DNA of 64,000 nt from Bursaphelenchus xylophilus. Lineage: Eukaryota; Nematoda; Chromadorea; Rhabditida; Aphelenchoididae. Below are positions 32,440 through 44,164 of the stretch, in pieces. The translations under genes were made by a program, and so were the position numbers. Each line of letters starts with the position of its first letter. Positions within the stretch are counted from its first letter, which is position 1. Under the pieces are notes generated by a model, which was given only the letters and a program-made list of their open reading frames with translations, was not told the DNA's origin and searched no databases. The DNA is taken from assembly GCA_904066235.2 (NCBI GenBank), contig CAJFCV020000006.1, positions 3,100,001-3,164,000 on the forward strand, read 5' to 3'.

Positions 32440-35069
32440 TATATGTCATGCGCCTGAAAGCAAGGGGAGGATTAATAAAAAGTAATTAACTTAAACGAAG
32501 GTCGTATGGGAATGGCACGAAAATCAGAGGAAACGAGACAATGTTTACAACTGAACAACCAGCAAAGAATGGGAACCAAGAAATCTCCCTCTCCCACCAA
32601 CACTACGTGTATTTATCGACGCACTCGCCTCAATAGCCCCCGCCATTATTGCAATAATCGTCAAGTTTGGGAGTCGCGAACAGACAGAAATTGTTCAACC
32701 CCACACCACCAGCGAACCGCCCATTTTTTCTGCCTGCGCGTGTAACCCATCCACCGGATATCATATGAGTTGGGAATTTCGCTGCAGAACCCTTGGAATT
32801 GGAAGTTTCGGACAACCTACCCATCCAAGTGCATCTCGAACCCAAAACGAACCCCCTCCATTTTCGTCGTGATATCATACGACGAATGCTCGTTGAATCA
32901 AGTGTCAAGGCAAAGAAGAAGAAACGTTGAAAACCAAAGAAATCATAGACGAGGAAATAACTTCTTTCAAGCGGCAAGGCTATTGGTTAATCACCGGATA
33001 ATTAAGCCCAAGAATTTCTTTGACAGAGATTTGCTGACTTAACAATGTACGACGATTGTCTGCAATGATTGCATAGTCTCCGCTGGTGTCAATGTTGCGC
33101 TGCAAATCAAAAATGAGATGCCATATTTCGATCTCTGTTCGTGCGGAAAGTGTTATGCAAATTTTCTTTAATTTCAAATGTTGCAGAAAGCGTAATGGTT
33201 CTGTAAAACTTTTTTGAAGAGTAAAAAAGAAAATGGATTAGAAGTAATTGATTTGTAAAATTTGGATTGTTACAACGGGCCAGTTTTCTCAAACTTTGAT
33301 CAAACAAGTTCTTCGGTAGCCTAGGGATACAAGCGTTGAAAAGAACAGATTACATTCCTGCAGTAATTCTTCAAATATTTACTAGGTTTAAAAAGCACCC
33401 AAAGAATTTTTGAGCCGGTGCATTTCCAGATGTTCAAACTCGTACAAAATGCCAGAATTTTTCTTTCCTATGGCAGTATGTCTCGTAAGCTATATGTTCT
33501 TGACCATAAAGATGATTGTAAATGTAAAGCAGACGCTAAACTTTTGAGGAATTGATGTAAGGCCTAGGCGGATAAATTTGGAAAGGTTTGAAGGATATTT
33601 TAATAAAATTGTTTGCATTGTTAGCCCTATCGTACTAATAGTTCAATTACTTACTGTATCTATATTTTATTGTATTTGCAGTCAAAACAATGTGCAGAGA
33701 CCAAAAATTTATTCGTTATAGAAGGCTTTCGTCGTTTGGAGGTTCATTTACCCGACTTTTTTGACCTATGAATGTATGTCGTATTTTAAACCACAATTTT
33801 TTTCAGTCGCTTGCAAATAAACTGCATTGCATGTATGATGGCTTTACTCCCAAGAAAATACCGAAAATTGTTCAAAGTGGACGCTTCTTTTGATTCCTAC
33901 ATACATGATTTGATTCTTCGGTTGTCTTAAATCAATGATAATTGATATTACACACGTCGTCAAACAACCCTTCGTAGAAAATCCGAAGGTTCATTGTGGT
34001 CAAGATTCGTTTACCCAACAGTTGCAATTTACTTTTCGAACTTCTCTACTTCTCTTTTCCTTGAAAAACCCACGCGATTTGGATGAGGAAAGGCGTTGTT
34101 TATGTCTCTGTAGGTAAAGTGGTGCGTTTCAAGAAAATCAAATACATTATCGATTTGTTTTGTCACATAATGGAGCGTTTTGAGAATCGAATGCGCGGGA
34201 TCACAAGATAGTTGAAAAGAGAAGGAAATTAATTACTTCGAGTCATAGTCATAAGAATAAAGATCGGTTTGTTGAATGGACACGGTAAAAAATGATGTAG
34301 AATTACGAAAATAGAGTAAAGTTAACGTAATCTTCATGTGCGGAAAATAAAAATAATCTTTTATAAAATATTGTAGCATTACTTTATTATGCTCCAAGTA
34401 TACATATTACACTTGAGAAAAAAGGTATAAATAAGACCAAATTATATGGTCATAAAATCCTTTCGATCAACTCGGCACTATGTACAAAGTTCATTCTGCA
34501 TTTTACTCCAGCTTTTGGCATTCATCACGCATTTTACTTTCCTTTGATGACGTCATTGATTGCCGAGATTTCCGTTCGACGAGATAAAAAGAACACGGCA
34601 GAAACGTCAATGATCAGACAGAAAAACACAAATTGAGGTTTTGTTTGTCTTGTCCAACCTGTATTCAACAATTTGGCCATCCTTCGAGATATTGCGGTAT
34701 TACACTAGAAAAATCTTGGATGTCGATTTAAGAAAAAAATAAATGGCTTGGAATTGCGGATAATTGTAATTTTAATTACAAACACAACTCAATGGCATCA
34801 TTACATTCATTTTTACTTCTAAATTCCCCCAGTAAGTTCCAGAGCCAAAGTTGACCCAAAAATTACCGCGTCAAGTCTTTTCTTTTTTCTGGAAAATATT
34901 TTTCTTGTGATCGAAAAGCTGTTTATTCTTTTTTTTACTCTCTAATGTGAATATTCGATTGGGTTTCTTCGTTCAAAGCATCTTTTGCCGTTAGAAGTAG
35001 CTACGAAAACAATAGTTTCTCAATATTTTGGTAAGATTGACCTCTTTTCAACTTTATTTTTCAACTTTA
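32440..35069. other. 2.6 kb without a recognisable gene
   Basis: The first few hundred bases should hold the missing first exon and promoter of the CLN7-like gene. The rest is AT-rich with short frames only; no repeats or RNA genes were noticed. Confidence 0.4.
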
Positions 35070-35093
35070 GACTCAAACCGCGGCTCGAAACTG

Positions 35094-36097
35094 ATGTTAG
35101 GCTCATACGGGTCGACCCTCGCTGAAAGAAAGAAGAAGAAAGATTATGGATCAGCTCGTGCTTATGCTGAAGCAGTTCGGGATTGGCAGAAGAAGACGTA
35201 TGATTGGTTGAAGGCCCAAAATGACGATTTTGTTGCTAGGAATAACGTAAATCCCAGTGTATGTTGTGCTTTATGTTTTATTTATAGTTTTATGGTGGCT
35301 AAAGAGATTTAATAATAAACGAACTTATTTTAGTTAGTACAAAGTGGATTGAACCTTTCTGAGATTCGCCCTCAAGTCGTAATCAACCAAGTCAATGTGA
35401 ATATTCATCATCGAGAAGTGGACGCTCTAGTAACAGAGAGATATACAATTCCATCGTATTGGCGGCGAATTACGGCTGAAATAATTGATTTTGTGATGTT
35501 ATTTGTCCTCAAAGTTGGAATCGTTTATTCTTTGGTCCAAATGGAATATATGTAAGACTTTTTGGTTTCATCCTCATTTTTAGGAACTACGATGACTTAT
35601 TTTGCATATTTTTCTAATTTAGTGCCGTTGATTCTCTGGAGAATTATATTTTGCCAACAGCTGACTTCTACACTATTCTTGATATTGCAACTGGAAACTT
35701 GCCATACGAATTGCTCTCTAAAGCAATTTCGACGTCGTTTGAGATCCTTTGTCTCAATTATGGGTTCTTTATTTGTCCAAAAGGCACAACTCCAGGAAAA
35801 TTAATGTTGGACATCAAGGTGATCCGCGTCGAAGATATTCAGCCGTTAACTCCCGATGCATCCGAAGTTCAAGTCAGGAGATGGAGTAGAATAGGATTTA
35901 GAAGGTGAGGAAATTTTATTTTTTTTATCTATTCGATTTTTAGATCTGTTTTCCGGACCTTTTTGAAACACTTGATCAACACATTCATGTTCCCCCTTGG
36001 CATCTTCGCTTACGCTTTTGCCTTCAACAGGGCCTTCCACGACCTCCAGGCTGGTACTCTGGTCGTTTCATTGGACCCCACACAGATCATGGAATAG
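35094..36097 (+). CDS. FAM8A1-like RDD-domain membrane protein
   Basis: Four exons (35094-35246, 35334-35551, 35623-35904, 35944-36097), 268 residues. The N-terminal 85 residues are soluble and rich in Lys/Glu, with a YAEAVRDWQKKTYDWL helix. An RDD domain begins with IPSYWRRITAEIIDFVMLFVLK (about 90-110), continues with PKGTTPGKLMLDIKVIRV and ends in a hydrophobic helix FMFPLGIFAYAFAFNRAFHDLQAGTLVV. The PSYW.R..AE.IDF and G.TPGK...I.V signatures fit FAM8A1, which in mammals assembles with the HRD1 ubiquitin ligase in ER-associated degradation; an ER-membrane location is inferred. The intron at 35552 was placed to skip an internal TTTTAG whose use would give a stop. A CAACTTTAG acceptor (35070) 23 nt upstream of the ATG may be a leader site. 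AATAAA occurs near 36169. Confidence 0.75.
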
Positions 36098-36200
36098 TTT
36101 AATTTGGGTTAAAGCACATATCACTTATTTATTTCTACAGATATATGGGATTAAAAATGTATATTGGCAATAAACAATGCTAAAGAATATTGTTGAATTT

Positions 36201-37433
36201 TTAGTTAGTTTTAGTTGAGTCGGCCCATTTTTGGTTCAAAATCTGAGACATCAAGTCAAGTTTTTCTAGGAAAAGACGTCTCCGTTCAAGTTTGCCCCGT
36301 TTCCAGGCAGTAGGAAGCTTAGCGGCCATTTTATCCAAGTATTCTTCCGAGGAAAACCGCTCTAAACGTTCCAAACTTCGGACTTTTTGCCATAATTCCA
36401 CCGATTTCTCGGACTCGAGCTCATTCAGTCGATGGAGCCAGGCAATCTAAAATTTCAATTTTTTGCTTTTATGGATAATATTTCTTCTTTGTCGCCGCAA
36501 AAAACGGCTCTCTGTTTATTTTCTTACGGGCACAAAAAATCGCTCCCAAGGTCAGCGAGCCTCTCCCTCCTTTGCGTTTTTTCGCGAGTGGTGGAGTGTG
36601 GTCCCGTGGCGTAATGGATAACGCGTCTGACTTCTAATCAGAAGATTGCGGGTTCGACCCCCGCCGGGACCTAGTGGTTTTTTGCGTTTTGTTTTTTTGG
36701 TTTTATAAAGTCATTACAAAATACATAGATGTAATGGTAATTTTTAATCTTAATTTCTATTTTTTCCACTTACAGTCTGTTCAATTCCACTGTGATGACC
36801 ACTTTCACGTCGAGACGGAGTTTTTCGTTTGAAGAATCGGGAATTTTGGCGAGAATTGGGTGTAAAATCGATCGGAATGTCCGAATGACTGTCTACTGAT
36901 GGTTTTCGTTTCCGTTCTGAAGAAAACTGCATTCGTATGAATCTGCATTGAGTTGGTTTTGGCGTTGTTTCGGTCTTACTTCGGCACAAAAATATTTGTA
37001 AACTTTGCAAGGGAAGAGTAACTAAAAAATAGAGCAAGATCGATGAATTATTGCTCTTACCATGTTGAAAATCTCCAAAATTCCATTGAAAAAGATCAGA
37101 AATTTCGAAATTTATCCTCTTCTTCTTGCACGCCTCAAACTCATCCAATAATTTATGTAAACTCTCGACTCTTTGCTTCATATCATCTCTAAAACACCGG
37201 TGGATCCGGTAGATCTCCTCCAGCAAGGCTAACTCATATATTCTGTCGAGATTGACATCAATTTGTTTGATGACATTCTTCTCTAACCCTTTAATTTCGA
37301 CCTCGCATTGCTCGTTTCGATGATGATGGGCTTTATATGTTTTGATTAACTGAAAATTGTTACAATAACACATACTGTACGTAAGGCTCACTTTATGGTA
37401 AGCATTCCACAGAAATTCCTCATCTTTGCTCAT
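36201..37433 (-). CDS. Hypothetical coiled-coil/basic protein
   Basis: Five exons (37433-37392, 37349-37061, 37021-36980, 36916-36774, 36446-36201), 253 residues, phases exact. Not recognised. Residues 15-110 are helical and charged (heptad-like leucines around DRIYELALLEEIYRIHRCF). A basic, Ser-rich middle (RKRKRKPS...FFKRKTPSRRES) looks like a nuclear localisation segment. The C-terminal exon is again charged and helical (IAWLHRLNELESEKSVELWQ). It faces the FAM8A1-like gene tail to tail with 103 bp between stops. The last intron carries a tRNA gene on the opposite strand. A nuclear structural or chromatin role is possible but speculative. Confidence 0.6.
36600..36672 (+). tRNA. tRNA-Arg(TCT)
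   Basis: 73 nt. The 7 bp acceptor stem GGTCCCG/CGGGACC closes perfectly. D-arm with TGGCGTAATGGATAACGC, anticodon stem TCTGA/TCAGA around CTTCTAA (anticodon TCT), T-arm GCGGGTTCGACCCCCGC with a standard B box. No intron. It lies in an intron of the minus-strand gene at 36201-37433. Confidence 0.93.
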
Positions 37434-37756
37434 ATTATTCCGCCTCCAGTTAGAGATTTAGAAAATACAAAAAGGACAAAACTTGGATTGAAAGTTGGAT
37501 CGATTTTATCTCATCATCGCTTTAATTCTTTTTCCAGACTTTTTGCAATTGATTTCAAAGTCTTTTTTTGTTTATTACAAAAAACTGATGGCCCGCTCTG
37601 ACTTTGATCAAGTTTTAATTGTGTGAAAGGAGTTTTGAATAAAATATTTAAAAATTTTATTCGATGAAATGGAACATCTTCAAATTGATATTATGCACTA
37701 TTTTGCTTAATAATAACAGGAAAAATTTTTCACACCGACCGAAAAATCTAAGACTA
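37434..37756. other. Spacer, no gene seen
   Basis: About 320 bp upstream of the coiled-coil gene; presumably its promoter. Confidence 0.45.
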
Positions 37757-38017
37757 CAGTGGGGGACCTGATCCAGTGGCAAAACACGTACCATTTTACA
37801 TCCAGGAAGCATAAAAAATGTGGTAAAATACCTCCCCCTCCAAGTGAAAAAACTCAGGTTTCAAAAGCGCGCCCGCTCTTTTCGTGAGGAAAAAGGGGGC
37901 GCGCCCTTCGAAACGAAGTTTTTTTTTCACTCGGAGAGGGAGGTATTTTGCCACATTTTTGATACTTCCCGGATGCAAAATGGTACGTTTTTTGCCACTG
38001 GATCAGGTCCCAAACTG
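37757..38017. mobile_element. 'GACCTGATCC' MITE, copy e (most complete)
   Basis: 261 bp palindrome with TA at 37755-37756 and 38018-38019. Ends CAGTGGGGGACCTGATCC and ...GGATCAGGTCCCAAACTG. The centre has the GCGCGCCC blocks seen in the other copies. This copy best defines the family ends. Confidence 0.88.
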
Positions 38018-38019
38018 TA

Positions 38020-38896
38020 CATATAATAAAGTAAACCAAATTTACTTGTTGTCATTACCAATTAAAATTTCTGTAGCCCAGCTCGGTCCGAAGAAGAAGT
38101 CAGGCCTGGCTGGGTATGTACATTTAAAGTTCTGGATTGAGCAATTTCCGGGAAAACGGCAGTAAAGGAGTGAACTAAACCCCAACTAAAAGCAAAAAAA
38201 AGTAAACGAGGCCCTAATGACATCATCATCTGCAACAATTTTACATCATCATTATGAACACCTTGAATGGGCCCACATTAATGGGGTTGCTGAAATATGC
38301 AAGCTTATTTAAAAATTCATGGGCCTGTATATTGGTTTAAAAACAGAGAGAAAATTTGCGGTTCGTTGTTCAAGTCTTGATGGTTTCATTTTTATATTTT
38401 TTTGTGCATATGCGTAAATGGCTGGGCCAGGATATCACGGCCTGAATTGGAGTTATGTTTAGAATTTCGCAATCAGTATTAAGTGTGCAGAATTAGAACC
38501 TAAATTTGTGCCACTTTTATTAAAAAGTGCGCGTCACATTTTAATCATCTCAAAGGAATTTCAATTAATTTCACCAGTGACATGCAAAAATCATGGAGTG
38601 AATCAGTATGGTTTCCATTGTCTGTTCAATGCAAGATGTTTCCATCGCGGTGCTTTTGGAAATCGCCTGTCCATCTTATCCTGGGACGTCCGAGCGGTCG
38701 TATGTAAGGTGTGTCTATTCCATCAGGATCACTACTAGAGCTCGCTTAGAATTGATCAACATTGACTGTAAATCCATTACGATTGATGGCCACTGTCGTA
38801 GGTAAAGCCCTTTGTGCCCGCGACGGAATGGGTAGACAGGAAAAACCGACGGCTCTCCGAGGATAAAAACCGGGGTGTCTCAAGAAAATCATGCCC
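38020..38896. other. Intergenic, no gene seen
   Basis: About 870 bp with short frames only. Confidence 0.45.
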
Positions 38897-39134
38897 TGTA
38901 TTAGTCGACAAAATTTTCTTTTGACGTCGTATCTCGGGAACTATACTGGCCTTAGAACCTCAAAATTCGCCAGGAAAACATTCTGGGACAATAACACCAT
39001 AACTAAAAAATCATAAAAAAAATTTTTTAGGTATGGTGTTAGATTGTCCCAGAATGTTTTCATGCCGATTTTTTGAGGTTCTAAAGCCAGCAGTTGCTGA
39101 GATACGAGGTGGAAAGAAAATTTTGTCGGTCAGT
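38897..39134. mobile_element. Palindromic MITE, 'GTCGACAAAATTTTC' family
   Basis: About 240 bp inverted repeat: GTCGACAAAATTTTCTTT and CGTATCTC blocks on the left are matched by GAGATACGAGGTGGAAAGAAAA-like sequence and GTCGGTCAG on the right. The inner arms share CATTCTGGGACAAT. A partial copy lies at 54768-54888. Confidence 0.7.
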
Positions 39135-39515
39135 ATAAAACTTCCCGACACATAGTTTAACATAAAGTTTACATCCGTTCCCAGTAAATGAGTAGTTTCT
39201 CATCTTATCATGTTTACACCGTGCTCCTGTTCATAAAAACAACAGATGCGGAATGTTTAAATTCGCGACTCTAGGTGAGGCATCAACGGGTCGGCGACAA
39301 ATCAAGCCGACAAGTTTAAACGTCCAGTTCAAAGTGGATTCAAATTACCCGCAATAAATCAATTGATACTCGATTAAAACCGCTCCTTGCCCATATGTTC
39401 GAGGAGATTTATTACGCACATAACTTTGCCTTTGTTGCGATTTCATGAAAATCAGTTGAGGCATCTGTTGGGGCAGTGGTTGTGAGATCATTTTTTCTGC
39501 TATTGTGGACTGTCT
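39135..39515. other. Spacer, no gene seen
   Basis: About 380 bp between two foldback elements; nothing recognised. Confidence 0.45.
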
Positions 39516-39709
39516 TTACGAGGGAATGGTCTGAACTTCCCCCAGCGTATGGGAAAATGACTAGTACAGGTGGATAGAGCATGTCAACTTTGGTAAAAAG
39601 AGCCATTTTCCAGCTGCGGAATAAGCCCGGCCGACGAGAAAAATCGACCGAAAGTTCCACAAAAATTTCCTCTTTCTCTTCCCTCGGAAAAGAAGAGCGG
39701 TGTCCAATG

Positions 39710-39785
39710 GTTCGGTTAGCCGAGTGGATAAAGCATCCGCTCGATATTCTTTTGGGGGTTGGTTCGATTCCGGGGTCTCGTGGAG
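39710..39785 (+). tRNA. tRNA-Ser-like module, left arm (pseudogene likely)
   Basis: Perfect A box TAGCCGAGTGG (39717-39727) and B box GGTTCGATTCC (39761-39771). The anticodon loop could read CTCGATA (CGA, Ser), but the anticodon stem does not pair well and the variable arm is short. Pol III promoter elements look intact. Confidence 0.45.
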
Positions 39786-40045
39786 GACCGTGATAAGGCT
39801 TTGATGAGCAAGATCAAACTCTAACAGCCCAAAAAAATATTTTGCCATTTTTATACGTTTTATAGGGGCATTATACCAAAACAATAATCGTCAACAAATG
39901 CATTTTTGGGTGCTTCCGAACTTTCAAAGCGATGAAACGTAGAAGTTACACTGGTTTGGTGATAGACTTGACTTTGAAAAAGGCAAAATAATTTTTTTTT
40001 GACTGTTAGAGTTTGATCTTGCTCATCAAAGCCTTATAACGGTCC

Positions 40046-40121
40046 TTCGCGAGACCCCGGAATCGAACCAACCCCCAAAAGAATATCGAGCGGATGCTTT
40101 ATCCACTCGGCTAACCGAACC
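40046..40121 (-). tRNA. tRNA-Ser-like module, right arm (inverted copy)
   Basis: Reverse-complement twin of the 39710 unit: B-box complement GGAATCGAACC (40059-40069) and A-box complement CCACTCGGCTA (40103-40113). The two units face each other across the element centre. Confidence 0.45.
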
Positions 40122-40314
40122 ATTGGGCACCGCTCTTCTTTTCCGAGGGAAGAGAAAGAGGAAATTTTCGTGGAACTTTCGGTCGATTTTTCTTGTCGCC
40201 CGGGCTTATTCCGCAGCTGGAAAATGGCTCTTTCTACCAAAGTTGACATGCTCTATCCACCTGTACTAGTCATTTTCCCAAACGCTGGGGGAAGTTCAGA
40301 CCATTCCCTCGTTA

Positions 40315-40800
40315 GATGTAAAAATTTCGATAAAATTTCTCACGGGTATAAGTTAGATGTTTCTGTGTCTTGTGTGAAAAAATGGAACTGCGTTTTGCAG
40401 AAATACCACAGCTAGGATAAAAAATATAAAAAAAGCCGTATTTTCAGTATTTTTTCACAAAAATGGACAAAAAATAGTTATAGAGGTTGAAAAAAGTGTG
40501 CTCGGCAGTTACAGACCAATGTCCGAATTTCCAGGCCGTCAACACGAAATGTCAATATAGATTTTTCTAAAACTTGTTGAATTTTTTTCAAAATCTTGGC
40601 CAATTCCGCCTGATTTCTCCTCTGTACCACTTGTTTTTATCCATACCGCATGAATTCTCAATTTCCGCCCCCAAAACCTTTTCATTACACCTTTATGTCT
40701 AATTTCCAATTTCCCAATCCGCTTTTTCCATTTCTAATCCCGTGTTGCATCAAAAAGACGGCTAGTTCGTGCTTCATACCACGTTAGGAAGTATTTATTT
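40315..40800. other. Spacer upstream of SLC18 gene
   Basis: About 490 bp with no frame of note. It ends with TTTATTTTCAG (40802-40812), a probable leader acceptor 28 nt before the next ATG. Confidence 0.45.
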
Positions 40801-40840
40801 CTTTATTTTCAGCGCCATCTTGAACTGGTATTGGGTATAA

Positions 40841-42691
40841 ATGACAAAATCGAAAGAATTTGTCGATGATTATGGGAAAATTGATGGAGACGATGGTAAT
40901 TCGAAGAAAACAGGCTCGAAATTCGAAAGGCACAAACATGGAACCTTGTTCGTCGTGATGATTGCCTATTTCCTCGATTGTATGCTTATAACAGTCGTCG
41001 GTATGTGATTTTAGATAGTTTTTGTCTCGAATTTTCAGAGCTTCATAACTAAAAAAAAAAATTTTTTTGATTGTCGAAGAGCAAGAGGTTGTTTTGAAGG
41101 AATAAGGTTCTATCAAAACTATATTTTTAGTTCCAATTCTTCCCGATTTCCTGACAAAAATGTACAATGAGCAAGAAATCAATACCAGTCACAGATGGCT
41201 CCGGGAAACGGCTGATGAAGCCGACGCACGATGGCATTCTCTTGGGATCGGGTATATTCTCTGCACTAAGCCGTTGATGCAACTTATTGTCAACTTCTTC
41301 GCAGGTCCATTAACCAAAAAGTAGGTATTATATTGTTTTAGGTATAACTAACATCAAAATTCTTGGTTTTTACGATTTTTTTGTATTTGATTGTTTTTAG
41401 AATTGGCTATTCAATCCCTATGCTAGCAGGATTTGTCATAACACTGTTCTCGATCATGATGTTTGCGATTTCTCGGTCATTCTGGATGCTGGTTGCCGCG
41501 AGATCCATTCAAGGAGTCGGGTCGGCATTTACGGTCGCTTCTGGTATGGGAATGCTTGCTAAGGCCTACAACGACGACGACCATGAACGTGGAAGGGCTA
41601 TGGGAATTGCGTTGGCCGGGGTGAGCGTTGGGTTGATGGCTGGACCACCTTTCGGCGGGTTTTTATATCATTATGGAGGGATCTTCGCACCTTTCGGAGT
41701 TTTGGCCGGAATAACGCTACTGGCTATCGGTAAGCTGCATTCTTTGTTTTATGGCACTCTGTAGGGTTTTCTGGTACTTATTTTTCGTAAAAGTTCCTCT
41801 AGATTTGGGTGAATTTTAAATTATTCATATTATACTTGATTTTCAGTTATCGAAATCGTTCTTCTTCATCCTAAGATCGAAGAACAGCAGACCAAGGCCT
41901 CATCGTTGCTTCAAGTCCTCTCCGACCATCAAGTCATCATCACCGCGTTGGCTATTGCGGTTTGCAATTTTGGAATGGCGACAACAGAGCCCACAATTCC
42001 CCTTTGGATCCAGCGAACTTGGAGTGCCGGTCCAACACTTCAAGGGTTGATATTTTTTCCCTCGTCTGTTGCATCCGCAATCTGCTCAACGTATTTTGAA
42101 CCCACGTTGGAGCGAATGGGCCGTTGGCTGTCGGCGATGATTGGGCTTGGAATCACGGCAGTCTGCGCCCTGGTTATCCCACACATGCCCAATTATTATT
42201 GCCTCTTGTTGCCGGTTTTTGTTCTTGGATGGGGAGTTGCAATGACTCAAGCGTCCATGTTCCCAACAATCAGTCGAGTGGTCGATGCGAGACATCAAAA
42301 TGCATATGGAGTTGCGTTTGCCATAGCCGACTCCGCAGTTTGCTTATCATTCGCCGTAGGCCCGTCAATGTCGGAGAGTTTGGTCAAAATTATTGGATTT
42401 GATAAGTAAGGAGGTTTTATTTTCTCTCCGCTCTACTTTAAGTGCCAAAGAAGTCTTCTCGGATATTGTTTTAGACATTTTTTTACGATTTCTTGTAATT
42501 TTATCCGATTTCTTGTATGTTTGACGATTTTTCGCTTCTAATTTTTATTTTATAGAACGCTCATGGTCACAGCTGCTGTCTGCATAGCGTTTATGCCATT
42601 TCTACTTTTTCTCCGGACCATAAAACCAAGAAACGACGAGGAAGAAGAGGAAAAAGAGCAAGAGAAAGAAGAAAAACCAGAAAAATATTAG
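40841..42691 (+). CDS. SLC18-type vesicular amine transporter (VMAT/VAChT-like)
   Basis: Five exons (40841-41000, 41131-41320, 41401-41729, 41847-42405, 42556-42691), 457 residues, phases exact. Expected to be a synaptic-vesicle H+/amine antiporter. After a 38-residue hydrophilic N-terminus, TM1 reads FLDCMLITVVVPILPDFL, the SLC18 signature with its conserved Asp. Then follow GYILCTKPLMQLIVN..AGPLTKK and GYSIPMLAGFVITL. The diagnostic loop GSAFTVASGMGMLAKAY.DD.ERGRAMGIALAGVSVGLMAGPPFGG matches the family antiporter motif. Later segments include TEPTIPLWI and GPSMSESLVKIIGF. The luminal loop 1 is only about 45 residues and the C-terminus is a short Glu/Lys tail (EEEEEKEQEKEEK), so it is shorter than typical VMAT or VAChT (over 500). 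I cannot decide between amine and acetylcholine subtypes; it could also be a divergent paralog. Confidence 0.8.
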
Positions 42692-44164
42692 TTTTGATTA
42701 CTAATTTTTTTAGATTTGTAAGTTTTTTGTCTAGTATTTTATTTTTCCAGCGATCTCACAAATTTTTAGTCCATTTTTTTATTATTTTTCCTAAGGGTAT
42801 TTTACACTTATAGTGGGTAACATATTGTTGTTTCTTTTACCGGTGAAAAGTTTTTAGCTAGTCTTTTTTTTATAGCTAAGTTGTTATACTAATCTTTATT
42901 GCTAACTAATATCAATAAATACTTTAATTGCTAACGGAAAAGCGGAAAATTCAATAGATATTATATTAGCTATCAATTTAAAAAAAAATTATTGGAGGCA
43001 TTGTTGAATTATTAGGACGACCATAAACGGCATAAAAATGAATTTACAATACAATCCGGCAAGGCGATTTAAAATGATGTTCAAACTTTATATTATCCAT
43101 GACATGTTTGCCAAAATTTTGGTATTTATCTCCAAAGCCGGCAATGAATAAGTCAAATTTGGGCTGGAACTACCCAACGCATCCAAAGTCCGTCCATCGC
43201 AATTTGTTTTTCCCCAAAATGGAGTCGCCATTACTGATAAAAATGATCGAAAACGTGACGCGGCGAGATGGGGAGTTCGTATCTAGATGCGGTCTTATCA
43301 ATAAGTCCTGCTTCGAAAACAAATGATTTTGAGTAAACCATCCTTATCATGGATGCACTCGACTGAAACGGGGTGATAATAATTGGGCTAGAGGTTTTGT
43401 TTTTTTATATCACTCGCTAGGGATTATACGAAAACACTAATAAAAACAGTTGTCAAATGTTCTCTTTAGGTGGATCCTTGATAGGGAAATTATCAATTTT
43501 TATTTTGACCCAATGGGCAATCGATTTCTTTTCGCAATTTTACTATACAGTCATTTTATACGATGAAATCTGTTTTGGCCATAAAATCACCAAAAAATCT
43601 AAGAAATCTGCAATGCCATCGCTAAATGAGATCTAGCATTCAAAACGAATATTATACCCTAAAATTGTTGTACTGTTTCCGATCTTATGACGTCATCCGG
43701 TTATAACGGCATTATCCGTTTTATGGCGTTGTAACTAAAGATAAGATCCGATGATCTTCAAAAATGTTTTCATTGTGATACAGATACATCCCAATAAGGT
43801 TGTGATTTTTTGTTTATACGTAATGTTTGGCAAGAAACAATTTTAGAATTGTAAGTCAGTTGACTTTTTGACTTTTGATGGTATTTTTTGCTATCACTCG
43901 TGGTTTATTATAAGATTATTAGTTATTGTAAACTGTGGTTTTACTTTTATTTACATGTATTTTGGTGCGTGATTTCCAAACCCATATTAATTTCGAATTA
44001 AGCCGCCATTGACCCATTCCTTTCTCGAGAAGCGGGAAACACATCAATCCGCTTATCATCAGGCGCATTCAGACTTTTTTCTTGGTCAGTTGCTGGCGAT
44101 CGAACAGGAAGCGTTCATCTGATATAAAGTTCTTGGAAAGAGCTGTTGAAATTATCCCGACAAG
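42692..44164. other. Intergenic, no gene seen
   Basis: About 1.47 kb. Short frames only (longest 75 codons at 43099, no motif). The promoter of the next gene must be here; a TTGGTCAG acceptor-like site lies near 44080. Confidence 0.45.

Larger units (their letters stand above)
39519..40311. mobile_element. TTA-flanked foldback element with a tRNA-like module in each arm
   Basis: Arms of about 310 bp (39519-39827 and 40001-40311) start CGAGGGAATGGTCTGAAC and end with its complement. TTA flanks both ends (39516-39518 and 40312-40314). Both arms contain a tRNA-like unit preceded by an AGAAGAGCGGTG leader. Same target size and tRNA cargo as the element at 14210-14801, but little other similarity, so they are related families of PIF/Harbinger-like foldbacks (inference). 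Confidence 0.8.
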
